Of a DNA stretch of 64,000 bases, positions 35,121 to 43,643 are shown in pieces (the first letter of the stretch is position 1; each line of letters starts with the position of its first letter). The DNA is from an uncultured Rubrobacteraceae bacterium (GTDB taxonomy: Bacteria > Actinomycetota > Rubrobacteria > Rubrobacterales > Rubrobacteraceae). Location: positions 43,859-107,858 of the forward strand of contig CADCVF010000030.1 in assembly GCA_902806095.1 (NCBI GenBank), given 5' to 3'. The notes beneath the pieces were generated by a model. The model made no database searches and had not been told where the DNA came from. It saw only the letters and a list, made by a program, of their open reading frames with translations. The translations under genes and the position numbers were made by a program.

Positions 35121-35654
35121 TCAGTCTTCCAACGCGGCCATGATCAACCTGCGGTCATGCTCCCAGGCGAAATCAAGGTCGTCGATGTCTTCGGCCGAGA
35201 CCCAGCGTATCCCGGCCACATCGTCTGCGGGACTCGGCTCGCCTTCCACTATCCGCGCCAAAAAGCTGATGGCGAGGACCCAGTTCCCGTCAGGCCCGTA
35301 GGTGTGCGTCGCCAGCAGGACCGGAGTCTCTTCCACCTCGACCTCGATACCGAGCTCCTCCCGCACCTCCCGCTCGAGCCCTCTGGCAGGGTGCTCCCCG
35401 ACCTCGACGAAACCGCCGGGCACGTCCACCCTCCCCTTCTCCGGCTCTCTGGCCCGTACGGTGACGAGTGCCTTGCCGCTCCGCACTATGGCAACCCCGA
35501 CCGCGGGGGCTGAGTTGCGGTACCACGACCGGCCACACTCGGGGCAGGTCACGCCGCCGCTCGGGCGGGGGTCCCCGAGGGGCGTGCCGTCCGCGGGGCA
35601 AAAGCGGTAAGGCGTCGTGTTGGAGAAGGGCACGTCTTTGCGGGCCTGGATCAC
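35121..35654 (-). CDS. Nudix hydrolase with N-terminal zinc-ribbon-like segment
   Basis: A 177-residue protein. A short ribbon (FCPADG ... CPECG, with three cysteines visible) leads into a Nudix domain whose box runs from Gly81 in GGFVEVGEHPARGLEREV to REELGIEVE at about residue 105. The layout resembles NADH pyrophosphatase-like Nudix enzymes. The GTG start overlaps the VWA gene stop by 4 bp, so it is coupled to that gene. The substrate is unknown. Confidence 0.9.
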   Translation of the reverse strand: MIQARKDVPFSNTTPYRFCPADGTPLGDPRPSGGVTCPECGRSWYRNSAPAVGVAIVRSGKALVTVRAREPEKGRVDVPGGFVEVGEHPARGLEREVREELGIEVEVEETPVLLATHTYGPDGNWVLAISFLARIVEGEPSPADDVAGIRWVSAEDIDDLDFAWEHDRRLIMAALED

Positions 35655-37171
35655 ACGCGAGCCCTTACGAGCTCTTCGGCGACGCCGGCGAGCTGGTCTA
35701 CGCTTCTGACGACCTCGACGCGGTCGCAGAGGGGTTCGTAGAGCGGCATGTCACAAGACCCTAGAGACCAGCCCCACTTTGGCTCAGGGGTGATCCAGAC
35801 CGTCTGCCTGACGTGCTGTGTGATCTCCTCCAGCGCCGCCGCGTTGGGTGGTTTGCCGTTATTACGCCCGTCGCCGAGTATCACAAGCGTCGTCCGGTGG
35901 TTCAGCGCAGGGAGGTATTCGTTCCTGAACTGTTCGGCCGCCTTGCCGAAATCGCTGTTCACGTCGGCGTCGAGCACACGCCCCGAGAATACCTGATCCA
36001 CAGCCCGGTCCATGCTGCTCTCCTCGAAGTACTGTGTGACCTCGGCCACATCGGCCACGAACACGAAGGTCCGCACCTTCGAGAACAGGCTCTGCATCTG
36101 GTAGACCATGTGCAGCCAGAACCGGCTCATGTTCCGCGTGCTCATGCTGACGTCGCACAACATTACGACGCGTGGGCGTTTCTCGTGGTGGCGCCGCAGG
36201 ACGGGCTTGAAGGGGATGCCATCGTAGCGGACGTTGCGCCGCAGGGTATGGGGGACGCTTATATGTCCTGTGCGGTCCTGTTTCAGACGGCGGGTCTTCG
36301 CGCCGTGGATCTGGCGTGCTATGCGGCGGATGGCAGCCTCGGTCTCCCTCTGTTCGGCTGGGGAGTAGTCGAAGATCTTGCGCAGCGAACGCCGCATCAG
36401 GGCTGAGTCATCCTTCTTTTTTTCGAGCTTCTTCTGGCGTTCGACCATCTGCTCGATGAGCTGCGGAAGGCCGCGCAGTATCTCCTCGCTCTGCTCCTCG
36501 AGCTGGCGGATGAGCGACTCATCGACGTCGAGGTCGTGAAGGTGGTCGACGAGCCCCTGAAAGTCCGTGGCTGAGACGTCGAGCGGCAGTTCCTGGCCGC
36601 CGTGGGTGATCAGGTCGCCGGGGCTGAACATGCCGCGGGCCCGGCGCAGCTTGAGCTGGTGTGTTATGCGCTGCAGCGCCTGATCCAGGGCCCCTGGTTT
36701 GCGGTTCAGGATCAACTCCTGCGAGAACATCGAGAGTCGCATCTTGTCAGCCTCACCGTGGATGTCCTCCGAGGGACGCATCTTGTCCTCGTCGAAGTGG
36801 CGGCGGAACTCGGTATTCTCACTGTCCTCGTGGCTGTGCTCCTCCGAATCCGGCGCCTCACCCTCAGCGTCCTCGCCGAACTCCATGCTCGTCGGCTCGC
36901 CATGATCGTGATCGTGGTCGTGCACATCGAGCTTCGCAGTCCGCTTCTCCGCAGTCGGCCGCAGATTAAAATACAGGTCGAAGAGCCTGTCGAACGTCTC
37001 GATGTCATCAAGGTTCTTGACGAGCGTGGTCCTCAAAGTGTCACGCACCACCCCGCGCTCCCCCAGCCCCGTCTGCTCCAGCGCGTGCAAAGCATCCAGG
37101 CTCTCTGCGGGAGACACCCTGACCTGGTGCCGCCTCAACACCTGCACGAAGTCGTTGATTACGGTATCCAC
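35651..37171 (-). CDS. VWA domain protein, CoxE-like
   Basis: A 506-residue protein. The N-terminal part (about 1-330) contains a long acidic/His-rich linker (DVHDHDHDHGE, EEHSHEDSE). The C-terminal von Willebrand A domain has the metal-adhesion motif DVSMSTRNMS, with LVILGDGRNNGKP later. CoxE-like proteins work with MoxR ATPases to insert metal or cofactors into oxidoreductases. The MoxR gene lies 6 bp upstream and a methanol dehydrogenase gene ahead of that, the presumed client. The client assignment is inference. Confidence 0.9.
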   Translation of the reverse strand: MDTVINDFVQVLRRHQVRVSPAESLDALHALEQTGLGERGVVRDTLRTTLVKNLDDIETFDRLFDLYFNLRPTAEKRTAKLDVHDHDHDHGEPTSMEFGEDAEGEAPDSEEHSHEDSENTEFRRHFDEDKMRPSEDIHGEADKMRLSMFSQELILNRKPGALDQALQRITHQLKLRRARGMFSPGDLITHGGQELPLDVSATDFQGLVDHLHDLDVDESLIRQLEEQSEEILRGLPQLIEQMVERQKKLEKKKDDSALMRRSLRKIFDYSPAEQRETEAAIRRIARQIHGAKTRRLKQDRTGHISVPHTLRRNVRYDGIPFKPVLRRHHEKRPRVVMLCDVSMSTRNMSRFWLHMVYQMQSLFSKVRTFVFVADVAEVTQYFEESSMDRAVDQVFSGRVLDADVNSDFGKAAEQFRNEYLPALNHRTTLVILGDGRNNGKPPNAAALEEITQHVRQTVWITPEPKWGWSLGSCDMPLYEPLCDRVEVVRSVDQLAGVAEELVRARV

Positions 37172-37177
37172 GAGCTA

Positions 37178-38173
37178 TTAATGCGTGTGCTTGTGGGTGC
37201 TGCGGTGCATCTCGTACATCGCCTCGTGTGGGTGCTCACCGGTGGGCTCTTTCTGCCCGAGGTCTTTGCGCTCGGGGCTTCCGCCGACGTGCGCGAGCAC
37301 CTTCTCGGCGTCGCGGTCGTACTTGACGATCACGCTTAGGGTCTCTTCGATCAACTCCTTGTCCAGGTTCGGAGCGCCGAGCACCACCAGCGAGCGTGCC
37401 CAGTCCAGCGTCTCCCCGATGCTCGGCGATTTGCGCAGGTCCAGGGCCCTTATCTCCTGTATGGTCTCGACCAGCTCCTTCGCAAGCGCGTCGCCGACGC
37501 CGGGAGCCTTGAGGCGTACGATCTCCAGCTCCACCTCAGGGCTTGGGTAGTCGAGCTGCAGGTGCAGGCAGCGGCGCTTGAGCGCCTCGGAGAGTTCGCG
37601 GGTCCTGTTAGAGGTCAGGATGACTACCGGGGCGTGCTCGGCCTCGACCGTCCCGATCTCGGGTATGGAGACCTGGTAGTCGGAGAGGAACTCGAGCAGG
37701 AACGCCTCGAACTCCTCGTCGGCCCGGTCGATCTCGTCCAGCAAGAGTACCGGCGGCCTCTCTGAAGTTATGGCCTGCAATATGGGACGCTCCACCAGGA
37801 AATTCTCGGAGAAGAACACGTCCTCCTGCTCGCGCAGCTTCGCGGCGGCCTCGCGCAGTCCCTCCGTCGGCCCGAGGACTTCTCCTATCTTCTCCCGCAG
37901 TACCTGCGTGTACAAGAGTTGCTTGCCATACTCCCACTCGTAGAGGGCCTTGGCTTCATCCAGCCCCTCGTAGCATTGCAGGCGGATGAGCGCCCGTTCC
38001 GTGGCCGCCGCGAGCGACTTCGCAAGCTCGGTCTTGCCGACGCCAGCGGGACCCTCCACGAGAACCGGCTTGTCCAGCTTCATGGCCAGGTACACCACCG
38101 TCGCCAGGCGCCTGTCGCAGACATACTCCTGCTCCGCGAGCCGCTCCCTGACCTCTTCGATGCTCTCGAACAA
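37178..38173 (-). CDS. MoxR-family AAA+ ATPase (CoxD-like)
   Basis: An AAA+ chaperone of about 331 residues. Walker A is VEGPAGVGKTELAKSL, Walker B is PVLLLDEIDRADEEFEAFLL, and sensor 1 is VVILTSNRTRELSEALKRR. The C-terminus is His-rich (HRSTHKHTH), hinting at metal binding. I chose TTG 38173, which has AAAGGAG 4 bases before it, over TTG 38209, which has none. With the VWA gene downstream it makes a MoxR-VWA pair, the second such pair in this window. Confidence 0.92.
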   Translation of the reverse strand: MFESIEEVRERLAEQEYVCDRRLATVVYLAMKLDKPVLVEGPAGVGKTELAKSLAAATERALIRLQCYEGLDEAKALYEWEYGKQLLYTQVLREKIGEVLGPTEGLREAAAKLREQEDVFFSENFLVERPILQAITSERPPVLLLDEIDRADEEFEAFLLEFLSDYQVSIPEIGTVEAEHAPVVILTSNRTRELSEALKRRCLHLQLDYPSPEVELEIVRLKAPGVGDALAKELVETIQEIRALDLRKSPSIGETLDWARSLVVLGAPNLDKELIEETLSVIVKYDRDAEKVLAHVGGSPERKDLGQKEPTGEHPHEAMYEMHRSTHKHTH

Positions 38174-38229
38174 AATGCTCCTTTTCGCGAATGGAATGAA
38201 TCTGCTCAATAATATATGGTCTCAAATGG

Positions 38230-38260
38230 CGGGAGCGGACGGATGCCCACTCCCGTTTTT
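38230..38260 (+). terminator. Hairpin CGGGAG-N14-CTCCCG with T-tract on the plus strand
   Basis: The stem at 38230-38235 and 38250-38255 is followed by TTTTT on the plus strand, as in an intrinsic terminator. Both neighbouring genes run on the minus strand, so it would stop antisense transcription. Read on the minus strand it is an intercistronic hairpin between the methanol dehydrogenase and MoxR genes. Confidence 0.45.
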
Positions 38261-38285
38261 CGTTCCGCGCGTCGAATACCTCTGA

Positions 38286-39651
38286 CTACTGAGGTCCCGG
38301 ACGTTCGCTCGCGGTCTGCTGCGTCCTGCGGCCCATCTCGGGAGCGACGCCCCAGATGTTCTGCCGGTAGCCGTTGCCCGTCTTGACGGCCATGCCGTCG
38401 TACATGCAGTCGCGCAGGACCTCCTTCGCGCCATCGACCGTCAGGTCGCGAGGGTTGCCCGGCGTGCACAGGTCGCCCATCATATGCTCGGCCATCTTCT
38501 GCAGTTCGTCGTCGTCGGACTGGATGGCCGCGTTGGTCTTGCCCTCGTAGTGGCCCTTGCCCATCCTCGTCTTAGGGTACTCTCCGACCTGACTCCAGCT
38601 CTCGGGGCAACCACAGTCCTTGACGAGCCGGATGACGGCCTCTATGGCCGCGTCCGCAGCCTGCGGGACGTTCATGCCCTTGGTGTCAACGCCCATCGCC
38701 TCGGCGATGTCCGCGTACCGCTCCGGAGCCGCCGGCTGGTTGTACGTCCACACCCTCGGCAAACCGACGCCGTTATTCAGGCCGTGGTGGATGTCGTAGT
38801 AGGCACAGACAGCGTGGGAGAGCGAGTGCAGAATACCGAGCAGTCCGGTCGAGAACGCCTGGGCCGCCGTGTACTGCGCCCAGACCATCTGCTCCATCGC
38901 CTTGTAGTTCTTAGGGTTGTACGTCGCCTCGCGCAAATTTTCTTGGGTCAGCCTGATCGCGGCCAGGGCTATCGGCGTCGTCGAGAGGTGCTGCACGCGC
39001 CCGACGTAGCACTCAGAAGCGTGGGCCATCGTGTCGAAGCCCGTGTACGCTACGTACTCCGGCGGCTGTGTCATGCACAGGATGGGGTCGTTGATCGCCA
39101 GCGTCGTGATCGCCGCCCGGTCGAAACCGACCCACTTGTGCGGCGCGTTCGGCGACGAAAGGTCCGTAATGACGTACGCAGGCGTCGTCTCGGACCCCGT
39201 CCCTACCGTCGTGTTGATCGCGATGTGGGCCGGGTTGTCCAGGGTCTCTGAGGCATTCAAGGCCTGAAACTCGTTGACGTTCCTGCCGTCGTGCGCCGCG
39301 ACGACGCGGGCCCCCCTTCGTCGTGTCGTGCGAGGAACCGCCGCCGATGGAGACGAACCCGTCGCATTCGCCCTCGGAAAACGCCTTGTAGGCGTCCATG
39401 ACATTGTAGTCCTTGGGGTTGGACTCCACCTTGTCGTAGACCGTCACCGAGACACCAGCGTTCTCGAAGTTGGTCTTGCACTCGTCAATGATCCCGGTGC
39501 CACTCAAGCCCGACGTCACGAAGAGGACGTGCTTGAGTCCCATCGCCGCCGCCTCGGGACCAGCGTTCTCGTACGCCCCCGCCCCCAGAAGCGACCTCGG
39601 CTGCTTGAAAAACTCCTTGATAGGAAACTCGTACATTCGTGAGGTGTCCAC
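38286..39651 (-). pseudogene. NDMA-dependent methanol dehydrogenase, frameshifted at a G6 run
   Basis: Two frames join into one iron-type alcohol dehydrogenase of about 454 codons that matches actinobacterial nicotinoprotein (NDMA-dependent) methanol dehydrogenase throughout: EFPIKEFFKQPRSLLGAGA, YDKVESNPKDYNVMDA, SIGGGSSHD, GARVVAAHDGRNVNEF, HKWVGFDRAAITTLAI, HSLSHAVCAYYDIHHGLNN. The frame changes at a run of six G (plus-strand C at 39311-39316). Five G would restore it. Such enzymes keep NAD(P)H bound and pass electrons to mycofactocin-like carriers. Either one base was gained or the sequence is in error. Confidence 0.9.
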
Positions 39652-39774
39652 TAACCTCGCTCCTCTCCCTCTTTGTTCATTCTGTGCGGACCGGCCAGAA
39701 AGCCGGACGCAAGTCCCGAAATTACACTCCGAAAGAACGTTTGTGATTTGCCCCTATCACCTCTTCCCCGAAAA

Positions 39775-39794
39775 CTGTTACTACAATGTAACAG
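39775..39794. promoter_or_regulatory. Operator-like palindrome CTGTTAC-N6-GTAACAG
   Basis: Perfect 7-bp arms separated by TACAAT, in the intergenic region between the minus-strand methanol dehydrogenase gene and the divergent GntR gene. The size and position fit a regulator dimer, possibly GntR. Not proven. Confidence 0.5.
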
Positions 39795-39913
39795 CCTTCC
39801 CTCTCCCTACGCAACACTAAACGTTCCTGTGGACAGAACGGATCAGTTGAGAGAACCGACTTTATTTCATGATCATCGGTCTCGGCGCTCCGGGGACCTA
39901 CCCACCGTGGGTC

Positions 39914-39919
39914 TTGACA
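39914..39919 (+). promoter_or_regulatory. Consensus -35 box TTGACA upstream of the GntR gene
   Basis: A perfect TTGACA lies 30 bp before the ATG at 39950. No matching -10 box is obvious at 16-18 bp. TACAAA at 39937-39942 is the best candidate. If used, the transcript would be nearly leaderless. Confidence 0.35.
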
Positions 39920-39949
39920 CAACAATACTTTGATACTACAAATGTCGTC

Positions 39950-40696
39950 ATGAAGCCTTTGTCACGGTCCAGCATGGGGACGCTGTACCATCAGCTGTTG
40001 GGAGTCTTGAGGGGTCGGATCGAATCCGGTGAGATCGGGGTTGGGGACAGGTTGCCCAGTGAGGCCGATCTGGTCTCTGACTTCGGCGTGAGCCGGACGA
40101 CGGCCAGGCGGGCGTTGGACGAGCTGAGGCGCCAGGGACTCGTGCGGCGGGAGCCGGGACGGGGAACTTTCCTGGCGAGCCCGCGGCTGCGGTCCAACCT
40201 GGCGTATTTGCACAGCTTCTCCGAGGAGATCGAACGCTGGGGATACGCGCCGGGAGCAAGACTCGTCTTGCGGGAGGAGAGGGTGGCGGGCGAGGAGGTC
40301 GCTGCGCGGTTGGAGATCGGAGTTGGGGAGAGGGTGCTGTTCGTGAGAAGGTTGAGGCTCGCGGACGAGCGTCCGATCTTCGTGTGCGACTCGCACTTGC
40401 CGGTTGGGCGCTTCCCTGCTCTAGAGGATGCTGATTACGGGGCCGTCTCCTTGAGTGGGCTCTTCGAAGAAAGAACAGGACGTAAGGTCGAACACTCCAG
40501 GCAGTGGATCGGGGCCGCGACAGCAACACCTGACGTGGCAGCCTTACTCGAGATACCCACCGGGGTTCCTGTACTGCAAGTACGTCGCATTACCCTCGTC
40601 ACAGGCGACGCCCCCATCGAGTGCGTCGAGGCGCACTTCCATCCCGAGCGCTACCAGCACTACAACGAGCTCTCTGTCCGGCCCGTGGAAGTGTAG
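39950..40696 (+). CDS. GntR family regulator (UTRA domain, HutC type)
   Basis: A 248-residue regulator. The winged helix (about 10-75) reads YHQLLGVLRGRIESGEIGVG, then RLPSEADLVSDFGVSRTTAR and REPGRGTFLA. A UTRA ligand domain follows (ERWGYAPGARLVLREERVAG ... GAPIECVEAHFHPERY region). The ATG at 39950 is preferred to the longer frame. It is divergent from the methanol dehydrogenase operon and may control it. The ligand is unknown. Confidence 0.9.
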   Translation: MKPLSRSSMGTLYHQLLGVLRGRIESGEIGVGDRLPSEADLVSDFGVSRTTARRALDELRRQGLVRREPGRGTFLASPRLRSNLAYLHSFSEEIERWGYAPGARLVLREERVAGEEVAARLEIGVGERVLFVRRLRLADERPIFVCDSHLPVGRFPALEDADYGAVSLSGLFEERTGRKVEHSRQWIGAATATPDVAALLEIPTGVPVLQVRRITLVTGDAPIECVEAHFHPERYQHYNELSVRPVEV

Positions 40697-40719
40697 GGGC
40701 GAATCTCGCCCCTACACTT
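40689..40719. terminator. Terminator-like hairpin, 14-bp stem
   Basis: The left arm begins AAGTGTAGGGGCGA and the right arm is its exact complement, with an ATC loop. It overlaps the GntR stop codon and faces the convergent GAF gene. No T-tract. The TAGGGGCG...CGCCCCTA core resembles a GC-rich palindrome seen dispersed in other bacterial genomes. Confidence 0.7.
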
Positions 40720-40794
40720 AGGACTGAGAGGCTGGTGGCTCGTCTCGTGGAGTCAGGGACGCATCCACAGTGAGACGTGCGCCTGGGACTCAGA

Positions 40795-41283
40795 CTAGCC
40801 CGATTCGCATGAGCCGGCCAGCGAGGCGACGCGGCCCGAGATCAAGGCCCCCATCTCCTCGAGCAGGGCTTCGTCTTCCTGGGTGAATGCTCCGACGGTG
40901 TCGGAGTCGATGTCGAACTCGCCGACTATCTTGCCAGCATCGCGTATAAGGACGACCAACTCGGAACGGGTGTGGATCGAGCACGCCAGGTAGTTCTCGA
41001 CCTCGCGCACGTCTTCGATGACCTGGTTGCAGTCTTCCGAGACGGCCGTACCGCAGACGCCCTCCCCGATCGCGATGCGCGAGTGATCCGCCGGCGCTGT
41101 GCGGGGACCCAGAATCAGTATGTCCCCCACCAGCAGATAGATGCCACTCCAGTCCCACGTAGGATGCGCCTCGTGCACCCTCCGCACGACCTCGTTGAGC
41201 ACCTCCTCGTCCGGCGCGCCGGAGCCTACCAGCGCCTCCACCTCGGATCTCAGATCCTCGCGAAGCCCCGTCTTCTCACTCAT
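40795..41283 (-). CDS. GAF domain protein, free-Met-(R)-sulfoxide reductase-like
   Basis: A 162-residue single GAF domain protein. ATWDWSGIYLLVGDILILG-type strands (here HPTWDWSGIYLLVGD), GVCGTAVSEDCNQVIEDV, YLACSIHTRSELVVLI and GEFDIDSDTVGAFTQED match the fRMsr/YebR group. Three cysteines lie near the positions used by free methionine-(R)-sulfoxide reductase. The reductase function is likely but not certain, because the usual HIACD is ACSIH here. The ATG at 41283 is taken as the start. Confidence 0.8.
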   Translation of the reverse strand: MSEKTGLREDLRSEVEALVGSGAPDEEVLNEVVRRVHEAHPTWDWSGIYLLVGDILILGPRTAPADHSRIAIGEGVCGTAVSEDCNQVIEDVREVENYLACSIHTRSELVVLIRDAGKIVGEFDIDSDTVGAFTQEDEALLEEMGALISGRVASLAGSCESG

Positions 41284-41393
41284 CGATGGAATCCTTCTGT
41301 ATCTGGCACGTCTCCCACAAATGATAACGCCGCCCTGAAGAGAAATCCGTGAAGATCCTAGCGAAGGGACCCGAAACCGCAATTTCCTTGCAG

Positions 41394-41413
41394 GGGCGGT
41401 TCGCGAACCGCCC
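41394..41413. terminator. Perfect 20-bp palindrome between GAF and a small gene
   Basis: GGGCGGTTCGCGAACCGCCC is self-complementary over all 20 bases. It follows the 3' end of the minus-strand small gene (41428) and probably ends its transcript. With the similar hairpin at 40689 it flanks the GAF gene. Confidence 0.6.
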
Positions 41414-41427
41414 ACATACGAACCGTT

Positions 41428-41652
41428 CTAGCCGGAGAAGATCCCCGATGTGTCCCACACCAGGATGACGCCGTCGCTGGTGGGGTCTTGCGTCACGCCG
41501 ACCAGCTTCCAGCTCTGACGCGCTCCCTCGTTGATCGCCTCCTGCAGGGCAGCCTCAGAATTGCCGGCCTCGCCGGCCTCCAGCGAAGCGTGCTGCGCGT
41601 AGTAGCGCTCGGCATGTGGACGGTGGGGAGCATCCCTATGTCCCTCGGTCAT
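41428..41652 (-). CDS. Small hypothetical protein
   Basis: A 74-residue protein with a strong ribosome site (GGAGG, 6 bases before ATG). The second half, EAINEGARQSWKLVGVTQDP and GVILVWDTSGIFSG, has the strand pattern of a small DUF4177-like domain. No cysteine, signal or transmembrane segment. A hairpin (GTTGCCC-ctc-GGGCAAC, 41673-41689) lies in its 5' region. I do not recognise the family. Confidence 0.65.
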   Translation of the reverse strand: MTEGHRDAPHRPHAERYYAQHASLEAGEAGNSEAALQEAINEGARQSWKLVGVTQDPTSDGVILVWDTSGIFSG

Positions 41653-41805
41653 GTCGTTCCTCCGTTCTCACTGTTGCCCCTCGGGCAACCTTTTCCTCAC
41701 AAGCATGATGCCATCCATCGGGACCAGGCGCACCCTCCAGAGGCCCGCAAGGCACGCATTCCGCGGGCTTTGCGTGGTTGTCACGAGCCTGTGGTTCCAT
41801 GCAGA

Positions 41806-41821
41806 GGCCGAACGTTCGGCC
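41806..41821. promoter_or_regulatory. Palindrome GGCCGAACGTTCGGCC
   Basis: A perfect 16-bp dyad, 155 bp before modA. Its centre GAACGTTC is repeated in the site at 41917-41946. It is not a LexA box, since the half sites have no 4-bp spacer. Confidence 0.5.
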
Positions 41822-41916
41822 CGAATCGCTACGTATGAGGCGCCGACACGTCGTTCAGGTCCGCAATTCTGTGCACGTTGCACAAAGACCATGGCCTTAT
41901 CGTTCCCTAATATGGA

Positions 41917-41946
41917 CGCCAAGACCAGAACGTTCTGGTTGTGGCG
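41917..41946. promoter_or_regulatory. 30-bp dyad with core ACCAGAACGTTCTGGT upstream of modA
   Basis: A perfect 16-bp core (41924-41939) is flanked by CGCCA on the left and TGGCG on the right, leaving two mismatches over 15-bp arms. It ends 30 bp before the modA ATG. It could be a repressor operator or an RNA hairpin in the leader. Confidence 0.55.
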
Positions 41947-41976
41947 CACAAAGTTTCTGAGAATAGGGGGTTTGCG

Positions 41977-42807
41977 ATGTGTTCGATCCGGTCGAGGCTC
42001 TTAGCACTGGCGTGTATCTTTCTGATGCTGCTGGGGCTTGTGTCATGTGGTGGAGGTTCGAACAATAGTGGGTCCGGCGGTGGAGGTAAGAAGCAAGGAG
42101 GAACGCTGACCATACTCGCCGCCTCTTCACTTATAGACGCCTTCGGAGAGTTTGGGAACACCTTCGAGAAGCAGAACGAGGGCGTGACGGTCAAGCAGAG
42201 CTTCGAGTCGAGCTCGACTCTGCTCACCCAGATCCAGCAGGGCGCTCCTGCTGATGTCTTCGCTTCGGCCGCCCAGGAGGAGATGGACGAGGCCCTCAAG
42301 GACGGCCTCGTGACGGGTGATCCGAAGGTCTTCGTCAAGAACCGCGAGATCATCATGGTCCCAAACGCCAACCCTGCCGGCATAGAGGAGTTTCCTGACG
42401 TGGCCAACCCTGGTGTGAAACTGGCGCTGGCCCAGGATGACGTGCCAGCAGCCGACTACGCCCTACAGATACTGGAGAAGGCCGACGCCCAGTACGGTGA
42501 GGACTTCGAGAAGAAAGTGCTCTCCAACGTGGTCTCCAGGGAGGCCGATGTGCGGGCTTCGGTCAACCGGGTCGTTGTTGGGGATGCCGACGCCACCTTC
42601 GGCTACAAGAGCGATTACACCATCGACATTAGGGACAGGGTGAAGGTCATCCCGATCCCACCCGACCTCAACATCATCGCGACCTACCCCATAGCCGTCC
42701 TAAAGGACGCCGAGGACCCCGAGCTGGCCAAGAAGTGGGTCGAACTGGTGACCAGCAAAGAGGGACAGCGCGTGCTAAAGAAGTGGAACTTCGAGCCCGC
42801 GGCGTGA
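41977..42807 (+). CDS. modA: Molybdate ABC transporter substrate-binding lipoprotein
   Basis: A 276-residue lipoprotein with lipobox LVSC (Cys24) and a Gly/Ser linker. The binding domain shows LTILAASSLIDAFGEFGNTF, SFESSSTLLTQIQQGAPADV, and GDADATFGYKSDY, all characteristic of ModA. The ATG at 41977 follows AGGGGG. It captures molybdate (or tungstate) outside the cell and delivers it to ModB. The GTG of modB overlaps its stop. Confidence 0.94.
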   Translation: MCSIRSRLLALACIFLMLLGLVSCGGGSNNSGSGGGGKKQGGTLTILAASSLIDAFGEFGNTFEKQNEGVTVKQSFESSSTLLTQIQQGAPADVFASAAQEEMDEALKDGLVTGDPKVFVKNREIIMVPNANPAGIEEFPDVANPGVKLALAQDDVPAADYALQILEKADAQYGEDFEKKVLSNVVSREADVRASVNRVVVGDADATFGYKSDYTIDIRDRVKVIPIPPDLNIIATYPIAVLKDAEDPELAKKWVELVTSKEGQRVLKKWNFEPAA

Positions 42808-43643
42808 AGGAGCGTAGCAAAGAAGAGCCCACTCCGAGGAGCTCCCCCTGGGGCGACAGGCTCGTTTCCGGTCTGGCCATAGCGGCCCTCGCCCTGGTCG
42901 CGGGCTTCATAAGCCTGCCCATCCTGAGCCTCGTGGTCTGGACGGTAGACAGGGGAGCCTGGCGGGCTATGACCTCGCCTGTGGCGGTGGACGCCCTGCT
43001 CCTGAGCATGAGGACCACCGCGATCTCGATGTTCATCATCGTCCTGGTCGGGACGCCGGCAGCCTACGTGCTGGCCCGGGCTGACTTCCGCGGGAAGCGA
43101 CTCGTGGACGCCCTGGTGGACATACCGGCCGTGCTGCCTCCGAGCGCGGCAGGCATCGCGCTGCTACTCACCTTCGGACGGTTCGGGCTAGTGGGGAGAT
43201 ACTTCGACGCCTTCGGAGTGACGATCAGCTTCACCACCGCGGCTGTAGTGATGGCGGAGATCTTCGTCGCCGCCCACTTCTATGTGCGCCAGGCCTCCGT
43301 CGGGTTCGCCGGGGTGAGACGCGAGGTGGAGGAGGCCGCGCTGGTGGACGGGGCGGGGCGGTTCTCCGTCTTCACCAGGGTCACCGTGCCCCTGGCGTTC
43401 CCGGCCCTGGTCGCAGGGGCGCTCACGGCGTGGGCTCGGGCGCTTGGCGAGTTCGGGGCCACCGTCATCTTCGCCGGCAGCTTCCGCGGGATCACCCAGA
43501 CCATCCCGCTGGCGATCTTCGCCGAGTTCCAGGGCGACATAGATGCGGCGGTGGCGCTCTCCGTGCTGGTGCTGGGCTTCGCTTTCGTCGTGATCCTCGC
43601 GGTCAGGTACCTGACCAGGAAGGCGACCGAGTACGAAGACTAG
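42804..43643 (+). CDS. modB: Molybdate ABC transporter permease
   Basis: A 279-residue permease with five to six helices. PAVLPPSAAGIALLLTFGR and the EAA loop REVEEAALVDGAGRFSVFTR with VPLAFPALVAGALTAWARAL are typical of ModB. The GTG at 42804 overlaps modA as GTGA. The ATPase gene modC that normally follows is absent. The next gene is a convergent Mop-type protein. A ModC from elsewhere would be needed. Confidence 0.93.
   Translation: MKERSKEEPTPRSSPWGDRLVSGLAIAALALVAGFISLPILSLVVWTVDRGAWRAMTSPVAVDALLLSMRTTAISMFIIVLVGTPAAYVLARADFRGKRLVDALVDIPAVLPPSAAGIALLLTFGRFGLVGRYFDAFGVTISFTTAAVVMAEIFVAAHFYVRQASVGFAGVRREVEEAALVDGAGRFSVFTRVTVPLAFPALVAGALTAWARALGEFGATVIFAGSFRGITQTIPLAIFAEFQGDIDAAVALSVLVLGFAFVVILAVRYLTRKATEYED

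Larger units (their letters stand above)
41653..41976. other. Regulatory region upstream of modA with three palindromes
   Basis: No gene is seen. It contains GGCCGAAC-GTTCGGCC (41806-41821), TGTGCA-cgt-TGCACA (41870-41884) and a long imperfect palindrome with the core ACCAGAACGTTCTGGT (41917-41946). Two of the three share GAACGTTC. The density of dyads points to regulation of molybdate uptake, but no known ModE box is present. Confidence 0.6.

Noticed and set aside
41806..41821. A second LexA box (CCGAACGTTCGG)
   Set aside because: LexA half sites in this group need a 4-bp spacer. Here the halves abut.
42735..42803. An upstream start for modB inside modA
   Set aside because: The GTG at 42804 overlaps the modA stop as GTGA and gives the normal ModB length. 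The longer start would add 23 residues with no homology.
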